Shown: positions 41,762 to 51,302 of the stretch, in pieces | How positions within the stretch are numbered: the first letter of the stretch is position 1 | Layout of the letters: every line of letters begins with the position of its first letter | Assembly: GCA_964583825.1 (NCBI GenBank) | Contig: CAZOXM010000008.1 | Span: 8,892-72,891 of the forward strand | Length of the DNA stretch: 64,000 nucleotides | Direction: 5' to 3' | Source: GCA-1730015 sp964583825 | Lineage (GTDB): Bacteria; Pseudomonadota; Gammaproteobacteria; Granulosicoccales; Granulosicoccaceae | Notes under the pieces: model-generated | Told to the model about the DNA's origin: nothing | Databases searched by the model: none | The model's input: only the letters and a program-made list of their open reading frames with translations | Position numbers and translations under genes: made by a program

Positions 41762-43882
41762 TCAGGCGGCGACACCCTCTGTCTCAAGCGCGGGTGTATT
41801 ACCGATATTGGCAACAACCCTGACCTGACGATTGTCAGCGATTTCAGCGTAAGACATGACTTTCAGAGACGGAATGCTGTGCCGTACCATGCGCGAGATC
41901 CATGGCCGCACTTCCGGGTTCACCAGTAGGACAGCTGCACTGCCAGTGGTCTTTTGTGCCTCGGCACTCTGCGCCAGTGACCGGTAGAACTGTTCGGCCA
42001 GACCCGGCTCCATCCCCAGGCCGGCAACCGTCGCCGTCTTATCTGTGCTGTTCAGCGCCTGCAACCAAATTTGTTCAAGCTGATTGTCAACCGTAATGAC
42101 ATCAACCGTGGGGGAATTTCCTGCCACGCTGTGGGTAATCAATTTCCGCAACGCCACCCGAACGCTGTTGGTCAGCGCTTCGGCGTCTTTTTCTTCCGGT
42201 GCACGTTCTGCCAGCACCTCTGCAATGCTGCGCATATCCTTGATCGGCACACCATCGCTCAGGAGGTTTTGCAGCACTTTCACCAGCGTAGCCAGTGGAA
42301 TCGCCTTCGGTACCAGATCTTCTGCAAGCTTGGGCGAGGCGCTGGCCAGTCGGTCGAGCCAGTGCTGCACTTCATCGTGACCGAGCAGTTCACCTGCACA
42401 ATTGTTCAGCACTTTACTCAGGTGCGTGGCGATGACGGTGCTCGCATCCACAACGGTATAACCCATCGACAGCGCCCGGTCTTTACGCGAAGGCTCTATC
42501 CAGATCGCTTCCATGCCAAACGCCGGATCTTCACCCCGTATGCCCTGTATTCTCCCAGTCACCCCACCGGGGTCCAGTGCCATCTCCCGATCCGGATAAA
42601 TAACTGCCTCACCCTCGAGGATACCGTGTACGTATATCTTGTATTGTCCGGGCTCGAAATCGAGATTGTCTCTGACATGCACAGGATGGACGAGAAAACC
42701 AAATTCTTCGGTTAGCTTACGGCGAACGCCGCGTATGCGGTCAAGCAGAGTTCCACCGCGGGATTCATCAACCAGCGGGATCAGCTGAAAACCAACCTCA
42801 AGACTGAGAATATCTCCCGCTGACACATCGCTCCAACTCAATTCTGCCTTGTCTCCCCCCTCTGCCGTGCTGACATCAGCAGGTGCCGCTTCGCCACTCA
42901 CATGTTTGTTGCCGTATTTAATGTAGAGACCAAGTGCGCCAGCCACGCTTAGAAAGATCAGATTGGGCATGCCGGGTACCAGACCGAGACATCCAATGAC
43001 TGTGGCGGCAGTGGTCAACGCTCGACCGTCAAGGGAGATCTGCTGCACCAGTTGATCACTCATATCCTGCTCACCGGAGGCCCGGGTAACTATCAGCGCC
43101 GTTGCAATTGACAACAGCAGTGACGGAACCTGTGCTGCCAGACCGTCGCCGATAGTCAGCAATGAGTAGTTCGTAGCTGCCTGACTGAAGCTTAAACCAT
43201 GTTGTCCGACACCAATGGCCAGTCCGCCCAGTATATTTATCAGCAGTATCAGCACGCCTGCAATGGCGTCCCCGCGAACAAACTTGCTCGCACCATCCAT
43301 CGAACCGTAAAAGTCCGCTTCCTGTGTGACTTCTTCGCGCCGTCGTCGCGCTTCCTGCTGATCGATTGCGCCGGCGTTTAAATCCGCATCGATGGCCATC
43401 TGCTTACCGGGCATCGCGTCGAGTGTAAATCGCGCTGTCACTTCCGATACCCGACCCGCACCTTTGGTCACAACGACAAAGTTAATGATCACGAGAATAG
43501 TAAATACCACCAGCCCGACGGCGTAGTTCCCGCCAGTCACGAAATTACCGAAACTTTCAATGACCGCCCCTGCCGAGGCCGTACCGGTGTGCCCGTTTTG
43601 CAGAACCACACGGGTAGAAGCAATATTGAGCGCCAGACGCAGCATGGTCGCGATCAGCAGCACTGTCGGGAAAGACGCAAAACTCAAAGGCTTGGGCGTG
43701 TAGACAGAGACCAGCAAAACAACCAGAGCAAAGAATATATTGAAGGTGAATAAAACATCGAGACCAACAGCCGGCACCGGCAGGATCAGCATCGCTAAAA
43801 CGATAACAACCAGCACGGGAGCGCCCAGAGAAGGACGTCCGTTATCCGAGAACCCGCGGAACATGCTAAAAACCGCATTCAT
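41762..43882 (-). CDS. flhA: Flagellar export gate protein FlhA
   Basis: Main export gate component of the flagellar type III system, 706 residues. About eight membrane segments in residues 20-330, then the FHIPEP-type region between: DAMPGKQMAIDADLNAGAID, RRREEVTQEADFYGSMDGAS, KFVRGDAIAGVLI. The C-terminal cytoplasmic domain (about 365-700) has GGTLLDRIRGVRRKLTEEFG and VDASTVIATHLSKVLN. It overlaps flhB by four bases (ATGA). Confidence 0.96.
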   Translation of the reverse strand: MNAVFSMFRGFSDNGRPSLGAPVLVVIVLAMLILPVPAVGLDVLFTFNIFFALVVLLVSVYTPKPLSFASFPTVLLIATMLRLALNIASTRVVLQNGHTGTASAGAVIESFGNFVTGGNYAVGLVVFTILVIINFVVVTKGAGRVSEVTARFTLDAMPGKQMAIDADLNAGAIDQQEARRRREEVTQEADFYGSMDGASKFVRGDAIAGVLILLINILGGLAIGVGQHGLSFSQAATNYSLLTIGDGLAAQVPSLLLSIATALIVTRASGEQDMSDQLVQQISLDGRALTTAATVIGCLGLVPGMPNLIFLSVAGALGLYIKYGNKHVSGEAAPADVSTAEGGDKAELSWSDVSAGDILSLEVGFQLIPLVDESRGGTLLDRIRGVRRKLTEEFGFLVHPVHVRDNLDFEPGQYKIYVHGILEGEAVIYPDREMALDPGGVTGRIQGIRGEDPAFGMEAIWIEPSRKDRALSMGYTVVDASTVIATHLSKVLNNCAGELLGHDEVQHWLDRLASASPKLAEDLVPKAIPLATLVKVLQNLLSDGVPIKDMRSIAEVLAERAPEEKDAEALTNSVRVALRKLITHSVAGNSPTVDVITVDNQLEQIWLQALNSTDKTATVAGLGMEPGLAEQFYRSLAQSAEAQKTTGSAAVLLVNPEVRPWISRMVRHSIPSLKVMSYAEIADNRQVRVVANIGNTPALETEGVAA

Positions 43883-45018
43883 GAGACAGTCTTCCCAGCT
43901 TCAGGCAGCGGCAAAAACTCCGGATAAGCCGGTTCTGACGCACTGCCGTTTTTAAAGTCGCGCAGTTGAAAAACGTATGCCAGCACCTGCGCGATCGCGT
44001 TATAAAGATCAACTGGTATTTCCTGCTCGACTTCGACATTGTGGTACAGCGTGCGAGCGAGCAATACATTGCGAAACAAGGGCACATTGTGCTCCTTCGC
44101 CACCTCCCGTATGGTTAGCGCCAGGTGGTCAACACCCTTAGCCACCACCACGGGCGCGCGTTCTCCCTCAAGGTCATACTTGAGCGCCACCGAATAATGT
44201 GTCGGGTTAATAATCACCACGTCACTGTCCTTCACATCAGACAGCATCTTTCGGTTAGCGGTCTCCTGCTGCATCTGCCGAACTTTTCCTCGCACTTCCG
44301 GGTTCCCGTCTGATTCCTTTGACTCATCTTTCATTTCCTGTCGCGTCATACGCAGTTTGCGGATGTGGTCCCATTTGACATAAGGCACATCGATCGCGGC
44401 GACCAGAAGCGTGGTAGCTGACAGTATCGTAAAGATACCGACAATCATGCCCAGCGCTGAGCTGACCGCCTGTTCAATCGGCAGGGACCCCAACAGGAGG
44501 AAACGTTCAGTGAGAATCAAAAACAACCAAAGCGTTACCACTAACAGTAACAGTACTTTGAGTACAGACTTTACCAATTCGACCAATCCCTGCAGACCAA
44601 ACATTCGCCCTAACCCACTGAGTGGGTTCATACGGGAAAATTTGGGCGCAAACGAATCTTTTGAAAAAGTGAACCCACCCACCAACACCGGCCCGACAAT
44701 GCTGGCACAGGTCATTATAAAAAACACTGGAATCAAAAAGTACATCGAAGCCGACAGCGCAGCGGTAAGCTCGGTTACCGTCGCAGTAGCATCGAAGATC
44801 GACTTTTTGTCCAAAACAAACTTAGCCTTAATGACCTCAATAATCTTTAAACCCGTAGGCCCACCGAGCACATACATCACGGCGGATGCTGTTAACAGCA
44901 TTACAGTGGTATTGAGCTCACGAGACCTTGCGACCTGCCCTTTCTTGCGGGCATCTGCCAGTTTTTTCGGCGTCGGATCGAGTGTCCGTTCCTCGGCCGG
45001 CTCGTTGCCTTCAGCCAT
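43879..45018 (-). CDS. flhB: Flagellar export switch protein FlhB
   Basis: Export apparatus protein that switches substrate class after self-cleavage, 379 residues. N-terminal EERTLDPTPKKLADARKKGQ and VARSRELNTTVMLL, four membrane segments (about 33-215), and the autocleavage NPTH in VVIINPTHYSVALKYD. The C-terminal tail is not extended. It shares one base with fliR (TAATG). Confidence 0.95.
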   Translation of the reverse strand: MAEGNEPAEERTLDPTPKKLADARKKGQVARSRELNTTVMLLTASAVMYVLGGPTGLKIIEVIKAKFVLDKKSIFDATATVTELTAALSASMYFLIPVFFIMTCASIVGPVLVGGFTFSKDSFAPKFSRMNPLSGLGRMFGLQGLVELVKSVLKVLLLLVVTLWLFLILTERFLLLGSLPIEQAVSSALGMIVGIFTILSATTLLVAAIDVPYVKWDHIRKLRMTRQEMKDESKESDGNPEVRGKVRQMQQETANRKMLSDVKDSDVVIINPTHYSVALKYDLEGERAPVVVAKGVDHLALTIREVAKEHNVPLFRNVLLARTLYHNVEVEQEIPVDLYNAIAQVLAYVFQLRDFKNGSASEPAYPEFLPLPEAGKTVS

Positions 45019-45803
45019 TACCTGGCCTCCAGAAATATACGAATCGCCTCAAACCCCACGAGAGTCAGGCTTTGAAATATACCCGCCACAGAAGGCAGTG
45101 TAAGCATGATCACAATAAACCCGACTGTAATCGCTATCGGGAAACCTACACTGAAGATATTAAGCTGCGGTGCTGATCTCGTCATGATACCGAGCACCAG
45201 GTTCACGGTTAGCAACGCGGCCAGCGCCGGCAACGCGACCTGTAAGGCACCGCTAAAAAGAATAGCCGACCACTGCGTCAAATGCCAAAGCATGTTTCCT
45301 GTAATTGTCACACCGACTGGTAGCAACAGAAAGCTCTCGGAGATCAAACGGATGAGTTCATGATGACCGTTAAACGCCAGAAACAATAACGAGACAAATA
45401 TAGTATAGAACTGACTGACTATAGGTACCTGCACACCGTTCGATGGATCATTCATCAACGCATAGCCAAGGCCCATCGTCGTTGCCAGACTTTCCCCGGC
45501 AACTACCATCGCGTTAAACACAAGCTGCAGCATGAACCCAATAGCAATACCAATTATTATCTGGTTGACTAACACCAGAAACCACACCGCGGATAATGGC
45601 TCGATTACCGGAACACTGCCGCTGACAGGAACAATGACGATGGTCAATACAACGCACAGACCAATCTTTACCCTCGGTGGCATACGGTTATCGCCGAGTA
45701 TCGGCGCAACCAGCAGTACACCACCCACCCTCAGAAACGGCCAAAAGAACTGATATAACCAGTTCATTAGTTGACTCAGCTGAGATTCGGTGAGCTCAAA
45801 CAT
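45018..45803 (-). CDS. fliR: Flagellar export protein FliR
   Basis: Integral membrane export component, 261 residues, about six membrane segments. WPFLRVGGVLLVAPILGDNR with MPPRVKIGLCVVLTIVIVP and IGIAIGFMLQLVFNAMVVAG match FliR; GESLATTMGLGYALMNDPSN follows. It lies three bases after fliQ and just before flhB. Confidence 0.94.
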   Translation of the reverse strand: MFELTESQLSQLMNWLYQFFWPFLRVGGVLLVAPILGDNRMPPRVKIGLCVVLTIVIVPVSGSVPVIEPLSAVWFLVLVNQIIIGIAIGFMLQLVFNAMVVAGESLATTMGLGYALMNDPSNGVQVPIVSQFYTIFVSLLFLAFNGHHELIRLISESFLLLPVGVTITGNMLWHLTQWSAILFSGALQVALPALAALLTVNLVLGIMTRSAPQLNIFSVGFPIAITVGFIVIMLTLPSVAGIFQSLTLVGFEAIRIFLEAR

Positions 45804-45806
45804 CCC

Positions 45807-46079
45807 TTATCCCAGCGTACCCGGTATCACTTCTTCAATCAGTCTGGTCGTGTAGTCCAGTAACATGGTAAGTACCCACGGCCCGGTGAGATACAGCGCC
45901 ACTACCAGCGCCAAAAGCTTCGGGATAAAGCTTAGTGTCACTTCGTTTATTTGCGTCGCCGCCTGAAAAAGGCCCACCAGTAACCCGACAGCCAGCGCCG
46001 AGAACAACAACGGTGCGGCTATAACCACCGTCACCAGGAGTGCGTCATTGCCCAGACTTATGACGGAATCTGTATTCAT
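45807..46079 (-). CDS. fliQ: Flagellar export protein FliQ
   Basis: Small export channel protein of 90 residues with two membrane segments. LVTVVIAAPLLFSALAVGLL and VGLFQAATQINEVTLSFIPK, then KLLALVVALYLTGPWVL, are the FliQ pattern. ATG 46079 has GGAG seven bases upstream; an ATG four codons earlier has no ribosome site. Confidence 0.94.
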   Translation of the reverse strand: MNTDSVISLGNDALLVTVVIAAPLLFSALAVGLLVGLFQAATQINEVTLSFIPKLLALVVALYLTGPWVLTMLLDYTTRLIEEVIPGTLG

Positions 46080-46152
46080 GGTTAGCTCCATTAGGGGGAC
46101 GGCTTCTATTCATGTAACGTGCCTTTGGCAGTAGTTCAGTGCTTGAGATTCT

Positions 46153-46920
46153 TCAGGAAAAGTAAAAGCTACCTGCCAGCGTACCCATCACCAGTCTCCA
46201 GCCATCGACCAGCACAAACAGCATAAGCTTGAAAGGCAGAGAAACGATTAGCGGCGACAACATCATCATCCCCATCGACATCAGCACACTCGCGACGACA
46301 AGATCAATGATAAGAAACGGTATGAACAGGATGAAGGCGATCTGAAACGCTGTTTTAAGTTCACTCGTGATAAAAGATGGCACCACTATATGAAAAGGTA
46401 ATTCATCTCTTGAGGGTATGACTGTTGTGCGGCTGATCTCAAGAAAAAGCTCTATATCTGTCTCTCTCGTCTGATTCAACATAAATTCCCGGAGGTGTAC
46501 GGAAGCCAGTTTCAGTGCTTCCTCTACCTGAACGGCACCATCCATCCATGGTATGATGGCATTCGAATAGATGGCGGAAAAGACCGGCTGCATGATGAAC
46601 AGCGTAAGGAACAGCGCCAGCCCGAGGAGGATTTGGTTGGAAGGAGTTTGCTGAGTCCCCAGTGCCGTGCGCAGAATCGCAAGCACGATGATAATCCGTG
46701 CAAATGATGTCATCATCAGCAGGAACGATGGCAGCAGTGTCAGCACTGTCATCAGGGCGAGGATCTGTACGCTGACACTCCACGTCTGAACCCCATCAGC
46801 ATCTGTCTGTACAGTAAGCGCTGAAAGGTCCTGCTGCGCCCACGCGGGTTCCTGCAACAGCAACGTCGCTAACCCGCCAATAAAAAGCGCCCGGATAAAT
46901 CGGAACGCTGTACGATCCAT
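46153..46920 (-). CDS. fliP: Flagellar export protein FliP
   Basis: Export channel protein of 255 residues with a cleavable signal peptide (ALFIGGLATLLLQEPAWAQ) and four further membrane segments. Motifs: LLPSFLLMMTSFARIIIVLA, LRTALGTQQTPSNQILLGLA, and the C-terminal FQIAFILFIPFLIIDLVVAS with VLMSMGMMMLSP. A TTG at 46932 overlapping fliO is an alternative start. Confidence 0.94.
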   Translation of the reverse strand: MDRTAFRFIRALFIGGLATLLLQEPAWAQQDLSALTVQTDADGVQTWSVSVQILALMTVLTLLPSFLLMMTSFARIIIVLAILRTALGTQQTPSNQILLGLALFLTLFIMQPVFSAIYSNAIIPWMDGAVQVEEALKLASVHLREFMLNQTRETDIELFLEISRTTVIPSRDELPFHIVVPSFITSELKTAFQIAFILFIPFLIIDLVVASVLMSMGMMMLSPLIVSLPFKLMLFVLVDGWRLVMGTLAGSFYFS

Positions 46921-46928
46921 GTATTTAT

Positions 46929-47378
46929 TCAAGGGGACTGGTTCCGGATTATTCCCGAGAGCTGTTCTTTGAACGATTTCTGCGGTACCGTGCTTTCATC
47001 AATCACCGGGCGTTCGAAGGTCTCCAGTTTTACAATACCTGCCGGCCCGACTCCGAGTAGCATCTGTGTTTCACCGGCTTGTACAATCAGCAGCTTTTCG
47101 CGACTTCCAATAGAAGTACCGGCCAGCACTCGGATTTGACCACTGGAGAATTGTCCCGTGGCCCCATAGTTTCTGAGCAGTTTCGAGAGCAGAAAAATCA
47201 CCACCAACACCAGACACAGCGCAACAACGGTTTTAACCAGATAAGTGGCGCTTAGACCTGCCGTGGCGGGATTCGTCGTAGTTGCAGTTGCACTACCTGC
47301 CAGAAATAACAGACAAAGAGAAAGCAACTGGCAACGGGGCTTAAAAACAGGTGGTTTTAGCTGTAGTGGAATATGCAC
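46929..47378 (-). CDS. fliO: Flagellar export protein FliO
   Basis: FliO of 149 residues, an assembly factor for the FliP ring. It has a signal-like N-terminus (LLSLCLLFLAGSATA), a membrane segment (VVALCLVLVVIFLLSKLL) and the short cytoplasmic domain with RVLAGTSIGSREKLLIVQAG and QMLLGVGPAGIVKLETF. Position between fliN and fliP is standard. Confidence 0.9.
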   Translation of the reverse strand: MHIPLQLKPPVFKPRCQLLSLCLLFLAGSATATTTNPATAGLSATYLVKTVVALCLVLVVIFLLSKLLRNYGATGQFSSGQIRVLAGTSIGSREKLLIVQAGETQMLLGVGPAGIVKLETFERPVIDESTVPQKSFKEQLSGIIRNQSP

Positions 47379-47387
47379 AGAGTGTAA

Positions 47388-47732
47388 TCAACTGATATTT
47401 TTCAGTCGCTCCTGCTTACTTACCACATCCGTCAGCCTGATGCCGAACTTCCCGTCCATCACGACTGCCTCGCCATGCGCCACCAGCGTTCCGTTAACCA
47501 GCACATCCAGCGGTTCGTCGACCATTTTTTGCAAGTCCACCACGGAACCACTCGAGAGTTCCAGAAGGTCTGCGATGCGCATACGTGTACGCCCTATCTC
47601 CATGGACAGTGTCACTGGTATCTCCAGTACGAGCCCCAGGTTGTTTCCGGCGTTGATCGAATTATCGTTGGCAGACTCCCGGGACTTTTCTACCGAGTCC
47701 GGGCTATCCTGTTGTTGTGCAGTCTCACTCAT
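47388..47732 (-). CDS. fliN: Flagellar switch protein FliN
   Basis: C-ring protein of 114 residues from ATG 47732; longer starts lie inside fliM. The SpoA domain is clear: LGLVLEIPVTLSMEIGRTRM, RIADLLELSSGSVVDLQKM, then LDVLVNGTLVAHGEAVVMDG and FGIRLTDVVSKQERLKN. The first 30 residues are polar. It overlaps fliM by 8 bp. Confidence 0.94.
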   Translation of the reverse strand: MSETAQQQDSPDSVEKSRESANDNSINAGNNLGLVLEIPVTLSMEIGRTRMRIADLLELSSGSVVDLQKMVDEPLDVLVNGTLVAHGEAVVMDGKFGIRLTDVVSKQERLKNIS

Positions 47733-48828
47733 GACGGACGTCTCCTTCGATAGACCAATGTAATATGCTGGCTGATACAAAGCCGTTAGAAGCGCCGATT
47801 GAAGCGTCAAAGACCGGCGTGTTGTCTACTGTAAAGGTGGTCGACCCCACCTCTCCAAGCGGTATGAAGTCACCTTTCTGCATCCGCAGTAACTGAGATA
47901 CCGTTACTTCCGTTTCTGCCAGCTGCCCCTGCAGCTCTACGGTGCAGGCAGCGATGTGCTCATGCAGCTTCACACTGAAATGTGTGCCTTCCGATGCTGC
48001 CTGACCAGAATCGTCGGGTGGAAAAGCAGCGAGCGCTTCCACTGCAGACCACGGGTACACGATCGAAAATTGCTGTGTGCTTTCCTTTCCAGTCACTGCG
48101 TACTCCTGCACTGCAACAACACTGTTTTCAACACTGACAGCAGAGAGTTCCTCTGTGCTGAGTGGTGTTTCTTCGCTATTGCTAATAGTGAAGTAGTCGC
48201 TGCAAACCTGAGACAACGACTCGATGATACGATGCCGCAGCCGCGCTGAAAATCGCGTTTCAGTCGCAGATAGCGCCCGCTCACCGCCGCCTTCTGCCTT
48301 TGGAGAAGCACCGCCAAAAAACTGATCCACCAGACTCAGAATTAGCCCGCGCTCACATACGACGAGCAGATCCAGACCGAATGGAGAAATATCACTCCTG
48401 AAGACACAGGCGTCCTTTTCGATACCGCTGATAAACTCGGTCTTCTTGCAATAGCTCGCATTCGCCAACTCAACAGAGGCATCTACGTGAAGCTCTGTAG
48501 AAAGCGCGCCCGCAACCACATGGGCAATTCTCTTTCCGCAAAACTTAAACTGAGGAAGTGGGTCGCCAAGTCGATGCTGAGGATGATTAAAGTCATACAC
48601 GACCACGCCCGATTCATCAGACTCGTCATCACTGCGTTCTTCTGACCCGGCAACCGCCTCACTATCAGCCGGTTGTTCGTCCTCACCGTCCACGCTGGCA
48701 GCGCCTTCCTCTTGATCGGGCTGCTGCCCGTCCTCTTGCCCCTCTGTTGCGCCCTCTGCTGCGGCTTGCTCATCCGCCCCAGGCGAATCAGCATTGTCAT
48801 CTTCCGGCGATTCTGATTCTTCGTTCAA
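47725..48828 (-). CDS. fliM: Flagellar switch protein FliM, atypical N-terminus
   Basis: C-ring protein of 367 residues. The middle domain (about 80-260) has VYDFNHPQHRLGD, ILSLVDQFFGGAS and ETRFSARLRHRIIESLSQV, and the C-terminal SpoA part has LRMQKGDFIPLGEVGS. The usual N-terminal CheY-P-binding motif (LSQxEIDALL) is absent; the first 70 residues are strongly acidic and low in complexity. The FliG-contact GGxG reads GGAS. The start is a TTG with GGAAG eight bases upstream; there is no in-frame ATG, and the fliL stop is five codons before it. Confidence 0.88.
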   Translation of the reverse strand: MNEESESPEDDNADSPGADEQAAAEGATEGQEDGQQPDQEEGAASVDGEDEQPADSEAVAGSEERSDDESDESGVVVYDFNHPQHRLGDPLPQFKFCGKRIAHVVAGALSTELHVDASVELANASYCKKTEFISGIEKDACVFRSDISPFGLDLLVVCERGLILSLVDQFFGGASPKAEGGGERALSATETRFSARLRHRIIESLSQVCSDYFTISNSEETPLSTEELSAVSVENSVVAVQEYAVTGKESTQQFSIVYPWSAVEALAAFPPDDSGQAASEGTHFSVKLHEHIAACTVELQGQLAETEVTVSQLLRMQKGDFIPLGEVGSTTFTVDNTPVFDASIGASNGFVSASILHWSIEGDVRHE

Positions 48829-48842
48829 CTTTCTTGCTTCCG

Positions 48843-49298
48843 CTATTGCATGACAAAACGGGTAAAAAACAAGTTGGATATCTCGCCTTCCGGGTAGTGT
48901 TCCTGCAGTACCGCAGTGACTGCTTCAGAAGCCATGGTTCTTAGGCCGGCCTTCCCTTCGTCTGTGTAGAGATGCTCCTGTGCCTGACTACTGAACAGCA
49001 TCAACAGGTCGTTGCGTAGTTGCGGGAGGTTACTCTCAAGGACTTCCGTCACGCGCTCGTCAAGTGACGCCACACTGACATCGACCATAAGGAATTGCAT
49101 TCCGAGCTGTTGTCCAAAATTAACAATGAATTCCGGCTTCACATCAAAGTAAAATACTTCCGGTGGTGGCGGAGGTGCTGCAGCTGCGGCTATCTCCGGT
49201 TCTACCGCTGCGCCCTTGCTACTGAAATAAAGAAATCCGAAGGTACCCGAAGTACCCAATAACAAAACACCGACACCGATAATGATAAATTTATTCAT
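48843..49298 (-). CDS. fliL: Flagellar basal body protein FliL
   Basis: Stator-supporting membrane protein of 151 residues. One membrane segment (about 4-24) with FIIIGVGVLLLGTSGTFGFL, a Pro/Ala-rich linker, then FYFDVKPEFIVNFGQQLGMQ and MFSSQAQEHLYTDEGKAGLR in the periplasmic domain. The C-terminus LFFTRFVMQ is typical. It is in frame with fliM across a TAG stop. Confidence 0.92.
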   Translation of the reverse strand: MNKFIIIGVGVLLLGTSGTFGFLYFSSKGAAVEPEIAAAAAPPPPPEVFYFDVKPEFIVNFGQQLGMQFLMVDVSVASLDERVTEVLESNLPQLRNDLLMLFSSQAQEHLYTDEGKAGLRTMASEAVTAVLQEHYPEGEISNLFFTRFVMQ

Positions 49299-49752
49299 CC
49301 TTACAATCCCTGGTTAAGGCCATGAACAACAGAAAAGTGATCTTTAATCTGTTTAGGAATATTTTGCTTTTTTGAGGAGCAAGTAACACACCTAGTGTGT
49401 GCTATTTCCTGTTTTTTTAACGACAGAATTCAATGAGGGAGGGCTTGCGTGCGCTTGTTATAAACGCAAGTAATAACCATACAGACAAAGGTGATTTCAC
49501 TTCATGGATACGGGGCTATCTTCGCCCCCGTCACAGGCATTTTTACTGCGATGGCAGCCAGTTTCGGCAAAGCTACATACCCTGATGTCGGTATTATTGA
49601 CCGGCTGTTAAAACTCGCCAGGGGTCGTTACCCTGGTGTCAATTGATCATCAGGTTTTTGGCGATTGTTTTCAGCGCGTAAGCACTGACTATGGGCGAGC
49701 ACATCACTGCGCAAACAGACCAGTGTTTTTTTTAAAACAGTACGTGTTTGTG
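49299..49752. other. Non-coding gap between fliK and fliL
   Basis: 454 bp without a supported gene, the only large break in the 17-kb fli-flh run. It holds CCAGGG-N7-CCCTGG (49618-49636) and ACACAC-CTA-GTGTGT (49386-49400). Neither has a T-run on the minus strand. A separate promoter for fliL onward is plausible, but no consensus match was found. Confidence 0.5.
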
Positions 49753-51216
49753 TCAGGCAAACAGGTCTACGATATTTCTACTCGAACTGGATACGTTAAC
49801 AGGCTGATCAGGTAAGGACTGCGACAGGATACCGTCTGCATCAGGCAATTTTCCACCAGCTCCGGGTTCGTAAGCGGCGCTATCCGCAGGAGAATCCTGT
49901 GCAGCACCACTTCCGAGATCGATCGACACACCACTGAAACCCTCCGCTTCAAGATGCTCTCGAAGCCTGGGTATAGTTGCTTCGATCGTTTCTCTAGTCG
50001 CGGGCTGAACGGCGACAATCTGCACCTGCAACTGATCTGCCCTCATGTCAATATTAATGCGCATTGACCCAAGCTCAGCCGGGTGAAGGCTGACTGTTGC
50101 ACTGTTCACCCCCTGGCTTAACATCATTTTAATGGCATTACCTGCAGATTGGGTCGGCGCGCTAAAAGCAGGTGCTTTCAGGTTAGAAATATCCACACCG
50201 GAAAAACTGCGCGATGGTGCCACGGACTCGGTGATCGAAGGTGTCAGAAGAGCAGACGTTTCCGCACTCACATTGCTGCCACCCGGTAAATTCAGCGGCG
50301 GTTCAACACGCTCCTGTCGAAGCAGAGCATCCCTGGCAACCGCCGGAACAGCAACCGGCAACTCAACCCTGGCTTCAATGGCCTGGGTCTTTACCGGTTT
50401 ACCTTCCGCGCCAGTCAGGTCTTGATCACTACTGGCATTTACCGGCGTTACCTGTATTCTGCCATTGGCTTCTGCGTTCACTGGCTGGATCTGGCGTTGC
50501 AGAACAGGTAGCAAAGGCGTGTTCGCCTGTTCACCTGAGACTTGTCCGTCGGCCGCCTGCACGACCGCAGCACCGCGGATCAACAATTCTGAACTCGTCC
50601 GGGGTGCCTCGGAAGCCAGGCCACGTGCGTTGGTTACTGCCTCTAGTGCGGTGAGTGCAGGACCTGAAGCAGTTGAATCAGGCAGCAGGCCCGGTTTGTT
50701 TTGGACAGACCCGGTTACCGATCTGTCCTGTACCACTTGCAGCGGCAACATGACGTCATCAACGCCTGCAGACCGCTGCCCCGTGACTGCCACTCCGGTC
50801 ACGCTCTGACCGATGGTGTCCACCGGTACCGGTATAGCATTTTCGGAGGCTAGTGCTCCCACGACGGGTGTATTCGCGAGAGGCTCATTCGATACTGACG
50901 GGGGCGCGAGTTCAGCAGTTACTTTCCCCACTCCATCAATAACGTTTACCGGATTCGCGTCAGCGTCAGTTTCATCGGTGGCTACGATTCCCGTTGAAAC
51001 AGGTTCTGCAGTGGCATTTTCGTCGGACTCAGTCTCCGTTCCGACAGGCCCTTCAGTGTCGGCACCTTTCGACTTTTCATCGAGAACCGACTTAAATCCG
51101 ATAAGTGATTTTGATTCCACTTCGGAATTCAGGCCTTCCGGCGCCTCTGCAGTCAAACCCTGCGCAACTGCCTGTTGATTGTTTTTGATCTGAGGCACTG
51201 TATCTAAGGCGTTCAT
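49753..51216 (-). CDS. fliK: Hook-length control protein FliK
   Basis: Hook-length ruler of 487 residues. Most of the protein is Ala/Pro/Thr/Glu-rich low-complexity sequence, as expected for the ruler. The conserved C-terminal Flg_hook domain (about 350-450) has SATVSLHPAELGSMRINIDM, LQVQIVAVQPATRETIEAT and LREHLEAEGFSGVSIDLG. It would interact with FlhB to switch export to filament proteins. Confidence 0.9.
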   Translation of the reverse strand: MNALDTVPQIKNNQQAVAQGLTAEAPEGLNSEVESKSLIGFKSVLDEKSKGADTEGPVGTETESDENATAEPVSTGIVATDETDADANPVNVIDGVGKVTAELAPPSVSNEPLANTPVVGALASENAIPVPVDTIGQSVTGVAVTGQRSAGVDDVMLPLQVVQDRSVTGSVQNKPGLLPDSTASGPALTALEAVTNARGLASEAPRTSSELLIRGAAVVQAADGQVSGEQANTPLLPVLQRQIQPVNAEANGRIQVTPVNASSDQDLTGAEGKPVKTQAIEARVELPVAVPAVARDALLRQERVEPPLNLPGGSNVSAETSALLTPSITESVAPSRSFSGVDISNLKAPAFSAPTQSAGNAIKMMLSQGVNSATVSLHPAELGSMRINIDMRADQLQVQIVAVQPATRETIEATIPRLREHLEAEGFSGVSIDLGSGAAQDSPADSAAYEPGAGGKLPDADGILSQSLPDQPVNVSSSSRNIVDLFA

Positions 51217-51302
51217 GATCGCATCCCCCTGCGTTTGCCGACGATGCGTACGAACCCCTGAACTTCGTAACGTTCCATGTTACTTGATCCTTGAGAAATC
51301 CA

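Noticed and set aside
47725..49298. fliL-fliM as a single fused gene by stop-codon readthrough
   Set aside because: The two frames are continuous across a TAG, but GGAAG before TTG 48828 gives a simple separate start and each part has normal family limits.
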